Shown here: positions 41,901-56,100 of the stretch, one piece after another
Layout: each line of letters starts with the position of its first letter
Position numbering within the stretch: position 1 is the stretch's first letter
NCBI GenBank assembly: GCA_950022655.1
Contig: OX465589.1
Location: forward strand, 26,279,626-26,343,625
DNA length: 64,000 bases
Origin: Alentia gelatinosa
Lineage: Eukaryota; Annelida; Polychaeta; Phyllodocida; Polynoidae
Direction: 5' to 3'
Notes under the pieces: generated by a model
The model's database searches: none
Seen by the model: the letters and a program-made list of their open reading frames with translations, nothing else
Told to the model about the DNA's origin: nothing
Position numbers and translations under genes: made by a program

Positions 41901-44900
41901 CGTCAGAGAGCCTGAAGAGGAGGCGAGAAAACATTTGAGCTATTTCAAGCCTGTTCTTCGAATGTTGATACAACAATTTCGAAGAACTCTGAAAACATTT
42001 AACAAGTATCAAGACAATTTTGGATATGGGAATATTTTAGGGGAAGGCGTCTAAACCCTTTGCAGCTGGGAGTCCGTGGCAGAGCTTGGTGTATAGTACA
42101 CTGGCCGCCAGAGCTACATTACGTAAGCTCTGGTGTGGTCAAATCCGTGGCCACCACGTCCCTCTTAAATGTAAGTGTTTTTCACTCTCTCTGCAGATCT
42201 TTCATCTGACCTGGACCTTTGTTTGGAGAGTGTGCCATTTCATACTGTTGAAGTCATTTTTTCAATGTACGTATTTCCTTTTGTGTGTATTTTGAATAAG
42301 ATAACCATAAAGGTAGACTTTATTATCAATGTTGTAAGCTATGAATATTTCTTAGTAAGTATTTCGGCTCTCAGAGGCCATGAAGAATAGAAGTGCCTGG
42401 TCTGAGAGTGAGAATTCATGGATAAGGCCCAGACTGAACCTCATAATCGGAACAGAGTAGAGACAGAGTTGTCGGCAATAGGCCTTTTTCCGTAGTCCGG
42501 TGTCGCACCTTATCTGCTTAGTTACGCCACGGCTGAAGCCAAACATTCACCTGGCAACGTATTCTTTAGCATTGGATCACTGAATGTATGAGTGTAATAC
42601 GTTCATAATACCATTGTACATTATTTCCAGAGAAATAATAGCTATTGTATCGTATTCTATGGTATTCCAGCTCAATTCTGGTGGGTTATATATGTATATT
42701 GCCCCAGTAATACTTGAGATATGGTTAAGACAACATAGGAGCAATGCACATGGATAGTAGAGATACACTGGTACAGGCCTGCCCAATATAGGCTTATCTT
42801 CCTCTGGAAAAAGACAAAACCATTATCAACTCAGAAGTTTAGACAGCCAAAACTCATTGTTATAATGCTCTAGTATGTTTCAACAGTCCATCTTGTGTGA
42901 AACAATAGCCTTGCGCTCACACGTGCCCTTCACACTCTAGGTGTGAATGCATTCACTTTGCATAGCCCTGAAGCCGAACTGAATGGTGTTTGTCCGAGCC
43001 ACGGCCCAACTAAACAACGCACCGCACCGCGGCGCTGAACGGAAAACTACAAATTCTCGGTGCAAAGGGACATGTACTAGTACCATTGCATACCGCTAGG
43101 GGACGGGTTCTCATGGGCCAGACTCATAACTCCAATATTTCGTAACGTATTTGATGCCTCAAGGTATTACCCGGATTTCATCGGTTGATGCCTCAAGGCA
43201 TCACCCGCCCTTAAAGGGTTAAGAGGGGGAATGTGGGTCTCTATGGAGACAACACGAACATTACTACTGCTGACTCGTCAGTTACGGGCCTAAAACATAT
43301 CTGTCGTTTGTTGTTGCATTGTTGTTTCTAAACTGAAGTACTACACGTTTGTCGCACATATCAAGAGAAGAATCTAAAAACAGAGAATAGTGTAAGGAAA
43401 AGAAAGCAAACATCTAAAAGAGTGATAAAATACAAAGTTACTTGGTAACTATGATATTTTACACAACCTACTTCATGAAAGACATGGATTATAATTTCCG
43501 TCAGACTCCACGAAATGAAAGAATGATGTGCATCAAAGAACATATAAACAATACCAAATACCCTTCGATATTGTGCAATGGACAATGAAACAAGACCATC
43601 TGTGATGGTAATTAAAAAAGATTGTATGAGAGTTCTTTGGCTGGAAGGGTAATATGATGAAATATCAAGCTGCTAAATTAGGGTGAATACTCCATGAGTG
43701 GAATTCTGAATAATGCTATACAAATACTGACTTGCTGATGGAGTAGTGAATATTGCTGTATAAAGGGAAATTACAGATTACACGTTTGTTGTGAGGAACA
43801 GGAATGGGGCATTATTTATGGCAAATCTATTCATAACAAATGAATATTCGCAGGTTATGAAATTAATATTTCATAGACGCGTCTGTGATCAACATTTATA
43901 TACATAATACCATTCGACAAACAGAAAATGGGTAACCAGAGTATACAGAAATGTTATGCAATTGTATTTAGAAAGGTAGCCTCCTAATGTTTCAGTGCAA
44001 TATCTGCCTGGAACAATGTTCATACCTGTTGTTATACCCTTGAATCAGCTTCATGCAAACAGAGGAGGAGATATCATTCACAGGTATTAGACAATCTTCT
44101 GATATTAGACAGTGAAATTATTAAGTAAGAAAAAGATTTACTTACGTGGTGTTGTGAATTCTGAAATCAAAGAGAAATATTTTGATAAAGAGAACCGAAT
44201 CTACGTAATGCAGGTCAAATGGAAAATGAAGAATACTAGGGGAAATAGTAATAACTAACGCGGAAAAGAACTACAATGGAGACATTTATCAATATTTGTA
44301 GGAAAATTACGAACTGGAAACAACTGTAAGATAGTAATTCAAAATAGAACATGGATTACAAACAGTTTCTAAGCAGTACCCAGCTGAGGGTGAAGACACT
44401 TGTATTTTAAACAGTTCTGTTTTATAGGGTGGGCAGGTGGTAAGGTTTTTGATCCTTTGTCCATAAACTATATCATGCTCTTGAACTTGAAAGCTGGAAA
44501 GTGTGTATCATTTTAAATGAGTCAGGGACTGAAAGCAGGATTTAGTAGTGAAATAAGCAGTAGTAGCGTGCGGTGTTAAATAGAGCCTAACATAGTCTCA
44601 ATACTTACGGGACATCTAGGGTTCCTTCTTACTCTTTTATGTACCTGAGTCTTGTGGAATATATGTCTCAAATCACCTTTAATTCCCCGCGTTCATGCAT
44701 TCTTAGAAGGTCTCTATATAATATGGATATAACAGGCTACCAGGTGCGTTGTAAGTCTATGATACGACTAGATCCATCTCCAGGCCCCCTCCTGTCGTGA
44801 GGCTCATCGAGATGGCTTGGATTATGAATATCTTATCATCACGCTAGATTCATGCATGTCATGTAAGTGTTAGTATTATTTAAATCTCCGAGGAGTCTGT

Positions 44901-47900
44901 TTTACAATGATTTGATTTGTACTCATACAACATTCCGTGTATATCCTTTATATGTTAACAGAAGCTCATTCTGTGAGATCCTATCATACTCAACCATCAG
45001 GTATTTTGTATCTGCATTTATCAGATATGAACCCAAATTGCCAGAATTGCTCTAGAGTATCTTAGGAGCGGCACAGACATTACTTCGTCACCAGTGCATA
45101 TAGGTTAGAGTCGTTACTGCCACTTCATTAAGCAATAATTAGTCCTTCCACCAATTACGAGCTCATTGGTGGCAACATAGAGCACATGCGGCAATAGTGA
45201 GTACATTCCGAAAAGATAATTCACTAGTCATCATGAAGCAGCTCCCGGAGTTCATGCACCCAGACCTGCCCTCAACCAGCCTCGCAGGAAACGTTTCACA
45301 GAGGACATTACTGTCACGTGAATCCTCGCTAATGGGCTACAAGTGCCAAATAAATGCGTTTCTTATGTAACCAAATGGTGCGATAATGGTTGTTAATACG
45401 AGTGAGTCCGACCTCCCGTGCTGCTGGCCTTACCCTGGCGAACTGCTGGTGTTGTAAACAGAAGGTCTGCTGCAGTTGTTGCTGACTCGGCAGTCCTGTC
45501 AGCACCTGACGTTGATCCCTGAACTGTTTGTGATACGTGACATTCCATGAGATCAAAATACTAAGTTCCCTCGTTGTCATAAGTTCATTCATAAGACTCA
45601 CCGAAGTTATTAAATTTTTTTTTTTTTTTTTTTTTGCATCGGCTTGTCACAGAGGTGTTTATTGCCGTGTCGTAATAATCACCGAAGTTATTAATGACAG
45701 ATCCTGTCATCTGCATATATTTCCACATAAATGTGCGGTTTATTGTTTTATAATAAAATCTAACGCAATGGTTAAACTGAGTTATTCTTATTGACTGATT
45801 TTGATTGGATGTTGCCTCATTGTGACATTCAATTCAGAAAATCACAAGTAAAATATTATAGATTTATTCCTTTAGATACCTACTCTTATGAATGAAGAAA
45901 TATGTAAAATGATTTTCTGTTTTTTTATCGATTTGTGATGTGAAATACCATATGAATTTAACTAGGGGAATAACTTACCACACCCCTTATCATACACCTT
46001 TTAGAAACGATTCGCAGTCAATTTGACATTACTAAAGACCAAATTGTTTGAAATAGGCTAGGAAGGGAGGAAGGGTGGAAAGAATGAGTTTTCATGTGAG
46101 AATAGTACAGGAGCTGTAGTTGTACTTTACAGGTTAGGAAAGGGACATTTCATCTGCAGTGTATCAATACTATCTGGAATATTGTTTGATTTACTTAGGT
46201 CTCCTGAAGGATTACAAAGTGGAATTCTTTATAGTACTTGGTAGTCTTCTTGAATACCGAGGTAGTGTGATTGATTTTTTTGCCAAATGTCCGTGAAATA
46301 AGCTTTAGTATAGGCAAGTTTTGCCCTTCTGAAAGAATCCTCACTAAACTATTTCAAAAACCATGGTATATCGCTTTAGACTAGCAGATAACCCAAACAA
46401 TTAAAAGTATTTCAACTACAGAGATATTCATCAAAGTACCTGTGGTTGGTTGCTCTGTGGTTGGCATGCCTGTCGTGCCTGCCTCAGTCTGTGTTGTTCC
46501 ATCTGTCACTGTGACTCCTGCTGTTGCGGCTTCTGTGGTTGGAGCTTCTGTTGTGGGTACCTCTGTCGTAGCTTCTCCGGTTGTAGGTTCTTTGAATATG
46601 GTTTTAATTACAAACACCTCCGTTAGGTCATTCTCTTTCTTTGTACCTATTTGGCTACTCTGCAACTTTCTTTCAGTTATTATGCTATGGGTTACAAGCA
46701 ACCAAAGGCAATCCAATATATAAGTCGATAAATGAAGCAAGCAGCAAATATTTCAAAGCAACACTCTTGAAGTACGCTCACTCTTTATGATAGAGACAGT
46801 TATTTATAACCGGCAAATAAAATACCACGGAAACGTCAATAAGCAGGATTTATATTCAGCGAAGCGGTGACCTGATTTACCTGGAGTGGCCTTGGGTGTG
46901 GTGTACGCAGGTGGTGTGAAAAACTCTGAAAATATGAAATATTCAAGTGAAAATCATTCCTAAGGTTATAACATGTATATATACATCAAAGGATAGTACA
47001 TATCCGTCATTCCTATATACCCATTATCGAACTAACTAGAGTTACATACCGCTGCTGGGGGATGCATTAAAAATAAAATATGTGTCAAGTTTGACGTTTT
47101 CGTCCCGCTCTCATGTATTCGTCCCCCTCTGACGTTTTCGTCCCGCTATGATCACGTGACATAAAGAGCAGCGGGACGAAAACTTAGCTAATGCAGTTAC
47201 TCGATAAGGGCGGCCATTTTTCGGGGGCTATCGCAGGAAAAGAAATAATCATTTTTATCGATATTTGGAGGTATATAGGAATAGGGAAACCAAGTACCGG
47301 TAATCAAAAGTCAAAGTTACTCAGTAAGGCTCGGAAAAATTACGGCCCGCGGCCAAGGCCTTGGGCAGTAATTTTTCCAAGCCTTATCTCGTAACTTTGA
47401 ACTTTTGCTCACCGGAACATAGTTTCCCTCTATTCCAACATATCATCTTCACGTTATCCTATAGATTATCTATCATTACTGGTTATTTAGCAATATCATT
47501 TCAATGGTATTGTTTTCTAATGAATGTGATTCTCTCATTCGGAATGCCTTTTATACCTCTCAATCGGTCTGTTCTGGAAGATATCAACAATTAATAGAGG
47601 GTGAGAATAGTCAGCTAAACTGTTTTACTAACCTCTAGGAGTCTTTGTTGTTGTGCTACCTGCAATTGGAAAAGTAGCAGAAACAAAATCTAAGAATACG
47701 GAAATAAGTTAGGAAATGACCTGTCCTAACCAGAATGGTTATCTGACGACGAATAATGCTTTATTCATATCTTAAGGTGAAAAAAATAAGATAAATATCC
47801 CTGCCGCGAGCGACTGAAAACAGTCTGCACGTGCAAAAATAAAACGCTACAAATTTATGCCAATTATATTAAATCATTACACTAAATTTCTTGTAGAAAG

Positions 47901-49951
47901 TTCAGATTAATGAACAGCAGCTTAATATGTTGTATGTTCAAATTTATGATATACCACCAGAAAGGTGAGTTTTTTTTAGACAGCGACATCTTTAATTGGT
48001 GATCATGGACTGATTGAGAGACCGCTTTAGTGATTGTCATTGCAATGCATTCCATAGACCCAGTCACTGTTGGGTTGAAATGATTCTTGTTGAATTGATT
48101 ACTGGTAGTGATCATTTCAAAAAGCTCACTGTAAATGTACGCAAACATGCCAGTTATCGGTATTGAAGCACACACACTGCCATCTTGTGAGAGTTGGCTG
48201 AAGTACAGGCTATTTCAACAGTTCATCATTAGCAAGACCCATTCTAAAAACCAAAATGTGCCTCACATGTATATTACTCAAGAGAAAATTATGAAATTTG
48301 GGATAAGGGCAGGACGTAGGATCCCGACTGCAAATATCTTTTAATTTTGATAGGTTCTAATATGTATATTAGACCTGTGTGACAAGTCACCGTTCTGGAG
48401 ATCATTTAGACTAAAAGGTCACCGAATGACCACGACCTCTAGAACGAAAAACAGTGACCAAGACCTTACAGCCCCTCAGAATGATCGCTATAAATGGTCA
48501 CTAACGTGTCACTATTAACGATTGTCACGACTGAAAATTTCCTCCCTGGGCTGAAAGCCATATCAAAGTTGTTACTGATAACAGCCACAACAAAAAATAT
48601 CCTTTTTGGTAGATTTTGAGATAAAATGATTTAGCACAACAATATATCTCTCTTACATACCTTGTTGGGGAGTGGTGAACAACGCTCTAGCTGTGAATGA
48701 ATAACGAAGTCTCAATGAATAAGCAGCCCACGCTGTATTTTTTTACATCTTAGATCTTTAGATATATATTCCAGGGAATTATCCCAATAAATCCGAACAT
48801 ACGCTAGGCATACACACTGCCGTCAGAGGAGTTCTTCACTAGCTCTTCTTGGATATGAACTATCTTTTTTAGAATTGTCACATCTTTCAGGATGGGACAG
48901 AAAACTAGTTGCTTGTTAATGTTGCTTTTAATGCACTCTCCATGTAATGTAAAAATGGAGAGTGACAAGGAAGTACAGACTAATGGAGAACATTTGATAA
49001 AGATATCTATAGCTTCCGTTATAGAATATTGTCCCTTGGAGATTACAAAGTATAGCACAAGCTATATCAGAACTGGCTAAATTGTACTTAATTAACTTTC
49101 TATAGAAATGCAATCAGATATCAACTTACGTTGAGTTGGACTGGTGAAAGCTCCAATGGCTATAAAAGATAAAGCAGACGAATATTAATTAAGCATGCAC
49201 ACAATGACACTTCAATGGTTTCAGATAACATCTGTCAATCTTGCTATTTGATAGAACATCAACCATCGGGAGGCAGTATATTCATTTCTAGTTGTCCCTT
49301 TCTCAGTCATAGATGTGCAGTTACATGTTGATTACCGGAGACTAATCTACATTAGAAATCCTCGTGTGCGGATTTTAGACAAGTTTGCAGAGCAATCCCT
49401 GACCCTAGTACCATGATAAATGGAAATGAAGTAAAATACAAAATTACCCGTTTCGTTGCAGTTTATTAAATGCTTTGGACGGAGCCATTGTTATGGATTA
49501 GCCTGAGATGAGTATGTTTCCGTCATAGCTTTCTATTTCGTTTCAGATTAGACATTGACAATTCTTAAAGACTAGTTAGCACACTTAGAACACACAGAAG
49601 ACAAAGGAAGACGTCAAAGAGTTTGATTTGAATCGTCTATTCAACTACATTTTGTCTTGGCAAGGCCCAGAAATCTAAAGATTCTGGGGCCCGTTTAATA
49701 ATCTAGGATCGTACATTAAGACCCTTTTCTGTACCTCGCACAAGGGCTACCGATTAAAAACATTTAAGTCTGTTCACTAAGACAGTATTATCCGTCCATA
49801 AGGTCTTCTATAAGTGTTGAATAAAGTTGACTTACATTGTTCCTGCCCATGTCTCTATGGCATACAGAAAAGGGTCTACATGACAGATGGAACCAGAGAT
49901 AAAATGAAATGTTATTGATCATAGCATGACTGATAATACACTGATAAAACC

Positions 49952-50023
<72 letters not shown>

Positions 50024-50036
50024 CATATATATATAC

Positions 50037-50109
<73 letters not shown>

Positions 50110-53100
50110 CTGCAAAATAAAATATTGGTGTCTAGAATCGATGATAACTTTCCGTTATAATCAGAACACCATAACCTAAATGAAAATTCGCCCTATCAAT
50201 GTATCTCTAGAGAAGACTGAAAGTTACATGCCGGTGCTCATGGTTACAGAATTTCGTTGGCATAAATTGGTGTTGCTGTTGCAAGAGACTGCGGAGCTGT
50301 TTATTCCAAGCACTGTGATACTCACTGAAAGAGAGACTTATTAGGTTCTAAATCTGTGGGAAAATACCAGAGCAAGAATTCTACCACACACACGCAGACA
50401 GAATGATAGGCATAACAACAATGGAAATATTAATTCAGGTCTAAACACAAAACGTATTTATTACAGTAGAAAACCTAAAACTAGCTTTACATTCATCTGA
50501 GAATAAAGTATGGGGCTCTATATTATGGATGTGAAGGTATTCCATGTCATATTGATGCTGATATCGTGCACAGTCTGTGCAGACTTTGGTGCATCAAAAG
50601 AAAAGTTAATATCACATCTCTATGTGTACTACTTACAGCATAAAGGTTATAGACAGATGCTTATTGTCATTTACAAACCTCGCAATTGAGTTGTCCTACG
50701 GGAAATGCCTTTAATAGGAAAGCAATTAACCATTTCATATTAAAAAAACCCACAGAATAATGATAACAAGCAGTACTATATTTGTAAACGAATATTGTGT
50801 AACTTCCAAAAATGCGGAATAGGCGTTTCATTTTTAAAATATGGATTAATATGTCAACAACTACTATATTCAATCCTTTCAGTACTAAAACATAATGTCA
50901 CATAATACTTTAAACTCAATGGAACGAAACCAAATTAAAGCGTGCAAAGCTGGCATGCTAACTTAATGGCAAACCTGTTCATCCAAACTGCATATTGAGA
51001 AATTAAAGTCAGTTGATAATGCTAAAAACGTTAGGCAAACACACAAATCAATATAAGAGAAACCATGCTTAATTTTATCTTATCTATCACCAGTACGTCT
51101 ATTTATAGGTCTTGTCACGTTTGATGTGATAACTTTGGGATATGAATTCATAGAATGGTACAAAGGTTACTCCATTGTAAGGTATTTTGTATTTGATTTG
51201 GCACGTTGGCGTTTATAAGTTTATATTTTATTATCATCATTTGCCCTAGACTTTCCTCAGAAGGCAATGGTAAAACAGATTCTTATTGCACAATATCTAT
51301 GCTAAACGTGGCGGCCTCGTGACTATCGAGTAAGTGACCGATCCTCTCTCCCTCAGTGGGGTGGGCGGCTTGATTATGTTAATTCCAAGTATCAGAGGTA
51401 GACCGTCATGGGTTGTTATTGCACAATAGATACACATGGTCAAAATACTGTAGAAGTGACTAAAAACTGGACTATTACATACTTTTCTTGTTAAAAGATA
51501 CTTGGGGAAGACAACGAAATGGCACGCTGGCACTTCACGTATACAATACTTAGTATGAACACAGTTAAAGGACCTTAACGCAAAATAACACCGTAAATTC
51601 ACTCAATTCTCTTAGGGGCTATCCATAAAGTACTACGCACTGAGGTGGGGGGTGGCGGTGGTGGTCAAACATTTAGGAAATTCTGCCATGCTCCTTCTTT
51701 GTTTTACTGCGTACAAGATTGCGAGGGGGTGGGGTGTTCAAAATTTCAGGAATTATGCGTTCATACTTTATGGATGGTATGGTAAACTAATGGCTGACTA
51801 ACTATGCATGCTATATCATATCTTGCTTTTTCTTTATTTTTGTTTAAAGGGCGATTTTCTTTTCGTTTTTGTTTCATAAGTTGTACATCTAGATTCTTCT
51901 TCTCACTCCATTCTATCGACTTGGAGATGCATTTCTATATTTCATAAAGTTTCCATTGCTGGCTGAGTTTTTCATACTCCCTTTTTTTTTATTTGTTTGC
52001 TTGCTTCATCAAATAAAGCCATCTAATCATTTGAGTTCATATCATTTCATTGCACAACCTATGACAAGAAAATCCGGTTTGATCCCACTGTATCTATAAT
52101 TGCTGACAAAGGTAATTCAATCTCGTTGAAATGCCGAATTATTTGAGTTAGGCACACACGGCTTCGTTTACCTAGGACGTACTAGTAACCTAACATAGGT
52201 TTAATGTTGAGATATGGACTCATGATCAGCATATAGATCTATCTGATCTAGAAGCCATTACTACCTGCATCTATCCCTACACATTATCATCCCAACAGTA
52301 TGCAATATTGCACCTAAATTGATATGTTTAGGTACATGTATTGTAAACAAGTAATTATATAGAACGTCCTGACCATGCTGTACAAGTCACAGAACGAGAT
52401 GCTAATTTATGGTTTGTACGGACCGAGGCGTTTACGCTGAGTTCCGTACAAACGGTAAATTGCGTGTCGGTAGGCAGTCCGTATTTTGGTGTACGGACCA
52501 CTGGTCCGTACAGTATTTTTACGTCATATACCGAAACGGTGCGTATTTACAGTATATACGGCATGGGTATATAGTAAAAACGTATACCCGATATCAATAA
52601 TGTATCCTTGGTTTATTTTCTATGACAATGGAGAAAAATATCCATTTTGACTTATCTGTGTTTCTAGTTTTGTTAAGTCACATCTTGTTGTCTTCTAGTG
52701 CAAACAGATCACAGAGTTAATGAACACACTTGATTCTTTCTACATGTACTTACCACGTGCAGTCGTTCTCCCAGCTAAAAGTAAACTAAGCTTAGAAAAA
52801 CCTTAAACTAGTATCAGCGGGCACCCCTCAAGCCTATAGTATTCTGGTGATATTTTGCGTGATGATGACGATGGGTTGATACACTCTTATACACCTGTGC
52901 CATATACCCCGCTGTGAAATACTACCCGCTAGTGGGTATGACGAATAAATAATGTTCGGGCCCACTGTATTGTGCTTCTAGCCCTCTCACCAGTCTACAA
53001 GTCCCTGTGGATCTGCTAAATGAAGAGGTTTTTTGCTCTGATATATTAGCAGGTTATGCACTTAACACCATCTCTATTCAGGGGTAATATACGGAAACTG

Positions 53101-56100
53101 GCTTACTGTCTTCGTACGTCAAAAATACGCGGTGAAATTATTGATCACATATATCCAGATGCCGTAGGCAGAGGGATGTATGTGATCAATAATTCTACCA
53201 AGTATTTTGACATACGAAGACAGTCAGCCTGTTTTTGTATTATTATACACCAAAAAAATAGCGGGATTTTATCTAGTCACGTGATCACATACCCCGTATG
53301 TCACAGTGTGACGTACGGTTATAAATACGCCATGGGTAGGAGCGGGTAGTATACTTAGCTCAAACAGCCATAGATATATAATAATATCTATGTTCTTATC
53401 ATTTTTCACACATGTGATATTCATACAGGTCACCATATTATACACTATAACTATACTGTTAACATATAAACCGTTGAATACTCATTTAGTAGTATGGAAA
53501 CATAATTGTCATGTGATATATTAGAATTCCATAACAACCCTATATCTGATAGGCCACACAACCAACGGCGATACACGAATATTGATGCTCGATGTCTCAG
53601 TTCCTATCGGGATATATATAAACCTATAACTTTATGGTAATTAAAAAAAATCAACATCAAGTGGAATACTATTATATCCATTATATGACCACAAATAACC
53701 TCTCCTCAGTGTGGGGTACTATTGTGTATATAGTTCATTTATCTATAATACACCATTTCCCAGAAGCAGGCCGACAACATGGTACCAGTGGGGCTGTCCT
53801 GCAAGGGGGGTTTATATCACCAGGGGGTGCTGAGGTGCCGTCTTTATGCTTCTCTTTCTCTGTACTCGTTTCACTTACCGATAGCATTTCGCGTCGTCCG
53901 TACAGGTGCCAACCTAGTCGTCCCAGCGAAAACTTGGTTCACTGTAATCATGAAAAATAGTAATGTATGATGGTTAAGTTCTTGACTCATAGTAGTACCT
54001 AGTACATCTGTATTTGAGTTCTGACTTCCTTACTCCTAAGGCCTACACCTAGTTAGTCTAGGCCTCTAGACTTTACATAATGTTATACTTGGACACTTTT
54101 CAGATACTGTTTCAATTGAAATTGAGAACATCACTTCTTTGGTAACCTCATAAACAAAATGCTATGACATTGGGTCGAAGTTTTCTACAAAAAAAAGTAA
54201 AACGCTTGCATACAGATTTACATGAACAACTTCATACCATTCCCTATCAGAATACAGAATTGCAAATTGCTGGCGCTAATGGCTCTCTAATTTGAAGTTT
54301 TAAATAGCAGTTACCCCAAATTGTGGTACACAGATGCCCATATATATCAAGTAGTTGGCGATGGTACGATTTGCTAGTTCTTTTCCCTGTGGCCAGGTAT
54401 TCACATGAAAAGATCTGCTAGATTTGAATAAATTACCTTTGATCTAAGCAGTTGAGGCAGAATACATAGCTCTCTGTTGGAAAATGTCACATACACATTA
54501 ACTATGATAAGAGAGTCATGTAATTATATAGAACGTCCTGACCATGCTGCACAAGTCACAGAACGAGATGCTAATTTACGCGGCGTCGGGCCGTATTTTT
54601 TCATAAAATGACCTCGTACGGCCACTCGCACGGGCTCAGTAACCACGTGTTCTCATATTATCATCGAGTTCTGTGACTTGTACAAGCATGGTTGGACGTT
54701 CTATATTTACTATATACCCCAAATTGAAAAAAGAAATCAATTTAATTTTTCATAACAACCAAAATTTTGATAATTGTGTATGGCTAGGTGGTCCGTATTT
54801 TAGTGTACGGACCAGTGGTCCGTACAGTATTTTAACGTCATATGCCAAAACGGTGCATATTTACAGTATATACGGAATGGGTATATAGTAAAGATGGAAA
54901 CGGTGCTACCTTCAAAGTATCAGAAGATTCAGAATGAAGCACTCACCTATTCGGCAGATTGCCCATTTGGCTGTTTGGCAGTTGTCGTTGACCCAGAGCC
55001 ACTGGGGAGTAGCGTTAGGGATGAATTGTTTCAGTGCCATACACTCTCCTCCAGAACTAGAGGGGTGACTCGCCTCCCAGTAAGAATTAGTCACATCGGT
55101 TCCTGAAAGCAGAAACAATTTTACTTATAAATATATTTTGATCCTGTGCTAGTATACAAAGTAATCTTGTACTGTCCATCACACTGAAACAATGAACTAC
55201 AAGTAGAATTAATTCCATGACGATACTATCATGAAACATCACGAAATTTTCAGTTGTCTTCGCGGAATGATATCACGAAGCAGAGCTGAGTGATATCTGT
55301 AGCGGAAGACAATGAATGTCATGTAAACAATCATATGAAATTGAGTGATGTTTAGATTTTATCCTACCCTGTCATGTGTTTTTTACTTCATATGTCACCA
55401 GTGGCATATAAATATTTTATGGCATAACCGTAGCGTATAGTCACACCATGTTGAGTCTATGGAGATTTATATGAGGGGTGGGATAATATAGAGGAAACGC
55501 ATGAAAGTTTATGGTCTGAGCCCATATCCCATCGAGTTTGAATCACATAGTAATTCACAAGGCGAATCCGCGTGAATTACTATGTGATTCAAATGAGATG
55601 GGATCGAGCTTTGACCCTAAACTTGAATGGTTTTCTGAATTTATCTCACCCACAATATTGACTAATGGGCTAACATGTGTGACATTATCCCCCATTGGAT
55701 ATTTTTCCTAAATATCTAATGGGCGTTAGATACGAGTTCCCAATGTTAAGTCTATGGAGAAAAAATATCTTGGGTGAGATAAAAGGAGATCTGGCACTCA
55801 CCATCAACCCACTTCCAGACGATACGAGAGAGACCGAACCAGAAGCCGTTGATGCCGTTGGTGTCGACGAGCTTCAGTTGGTTGGTGATCTCCGTCATCA
55901 GCGCAGAGTCTGAGATGGAGGCGAGATCCATGAGGAATCCTGACTGCCGCTTACAAACCGCCTCAGCCTATGTGCGAGAACCAACACACGGACTCAACAC
56001 ATTACACATCCGAGAATATATCTTCATTATCTACGAGGAAGCTTGACCAAGACAGAGCGGCTTCAGGTGTAGGGATGATAGAACGAAATTCTATCTATGG

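Noticed and set aside
44013..44035. Possible microexon ending CAACAG|GTATGAAC
   Set aside because: The available acceptors give lengths that are not a multiple of three and no Thr/Pro pattern.
49788..50120. Ile/Tyr-rich ORFs on both strands
   Set aside because: Translation of a TA microsatellite.
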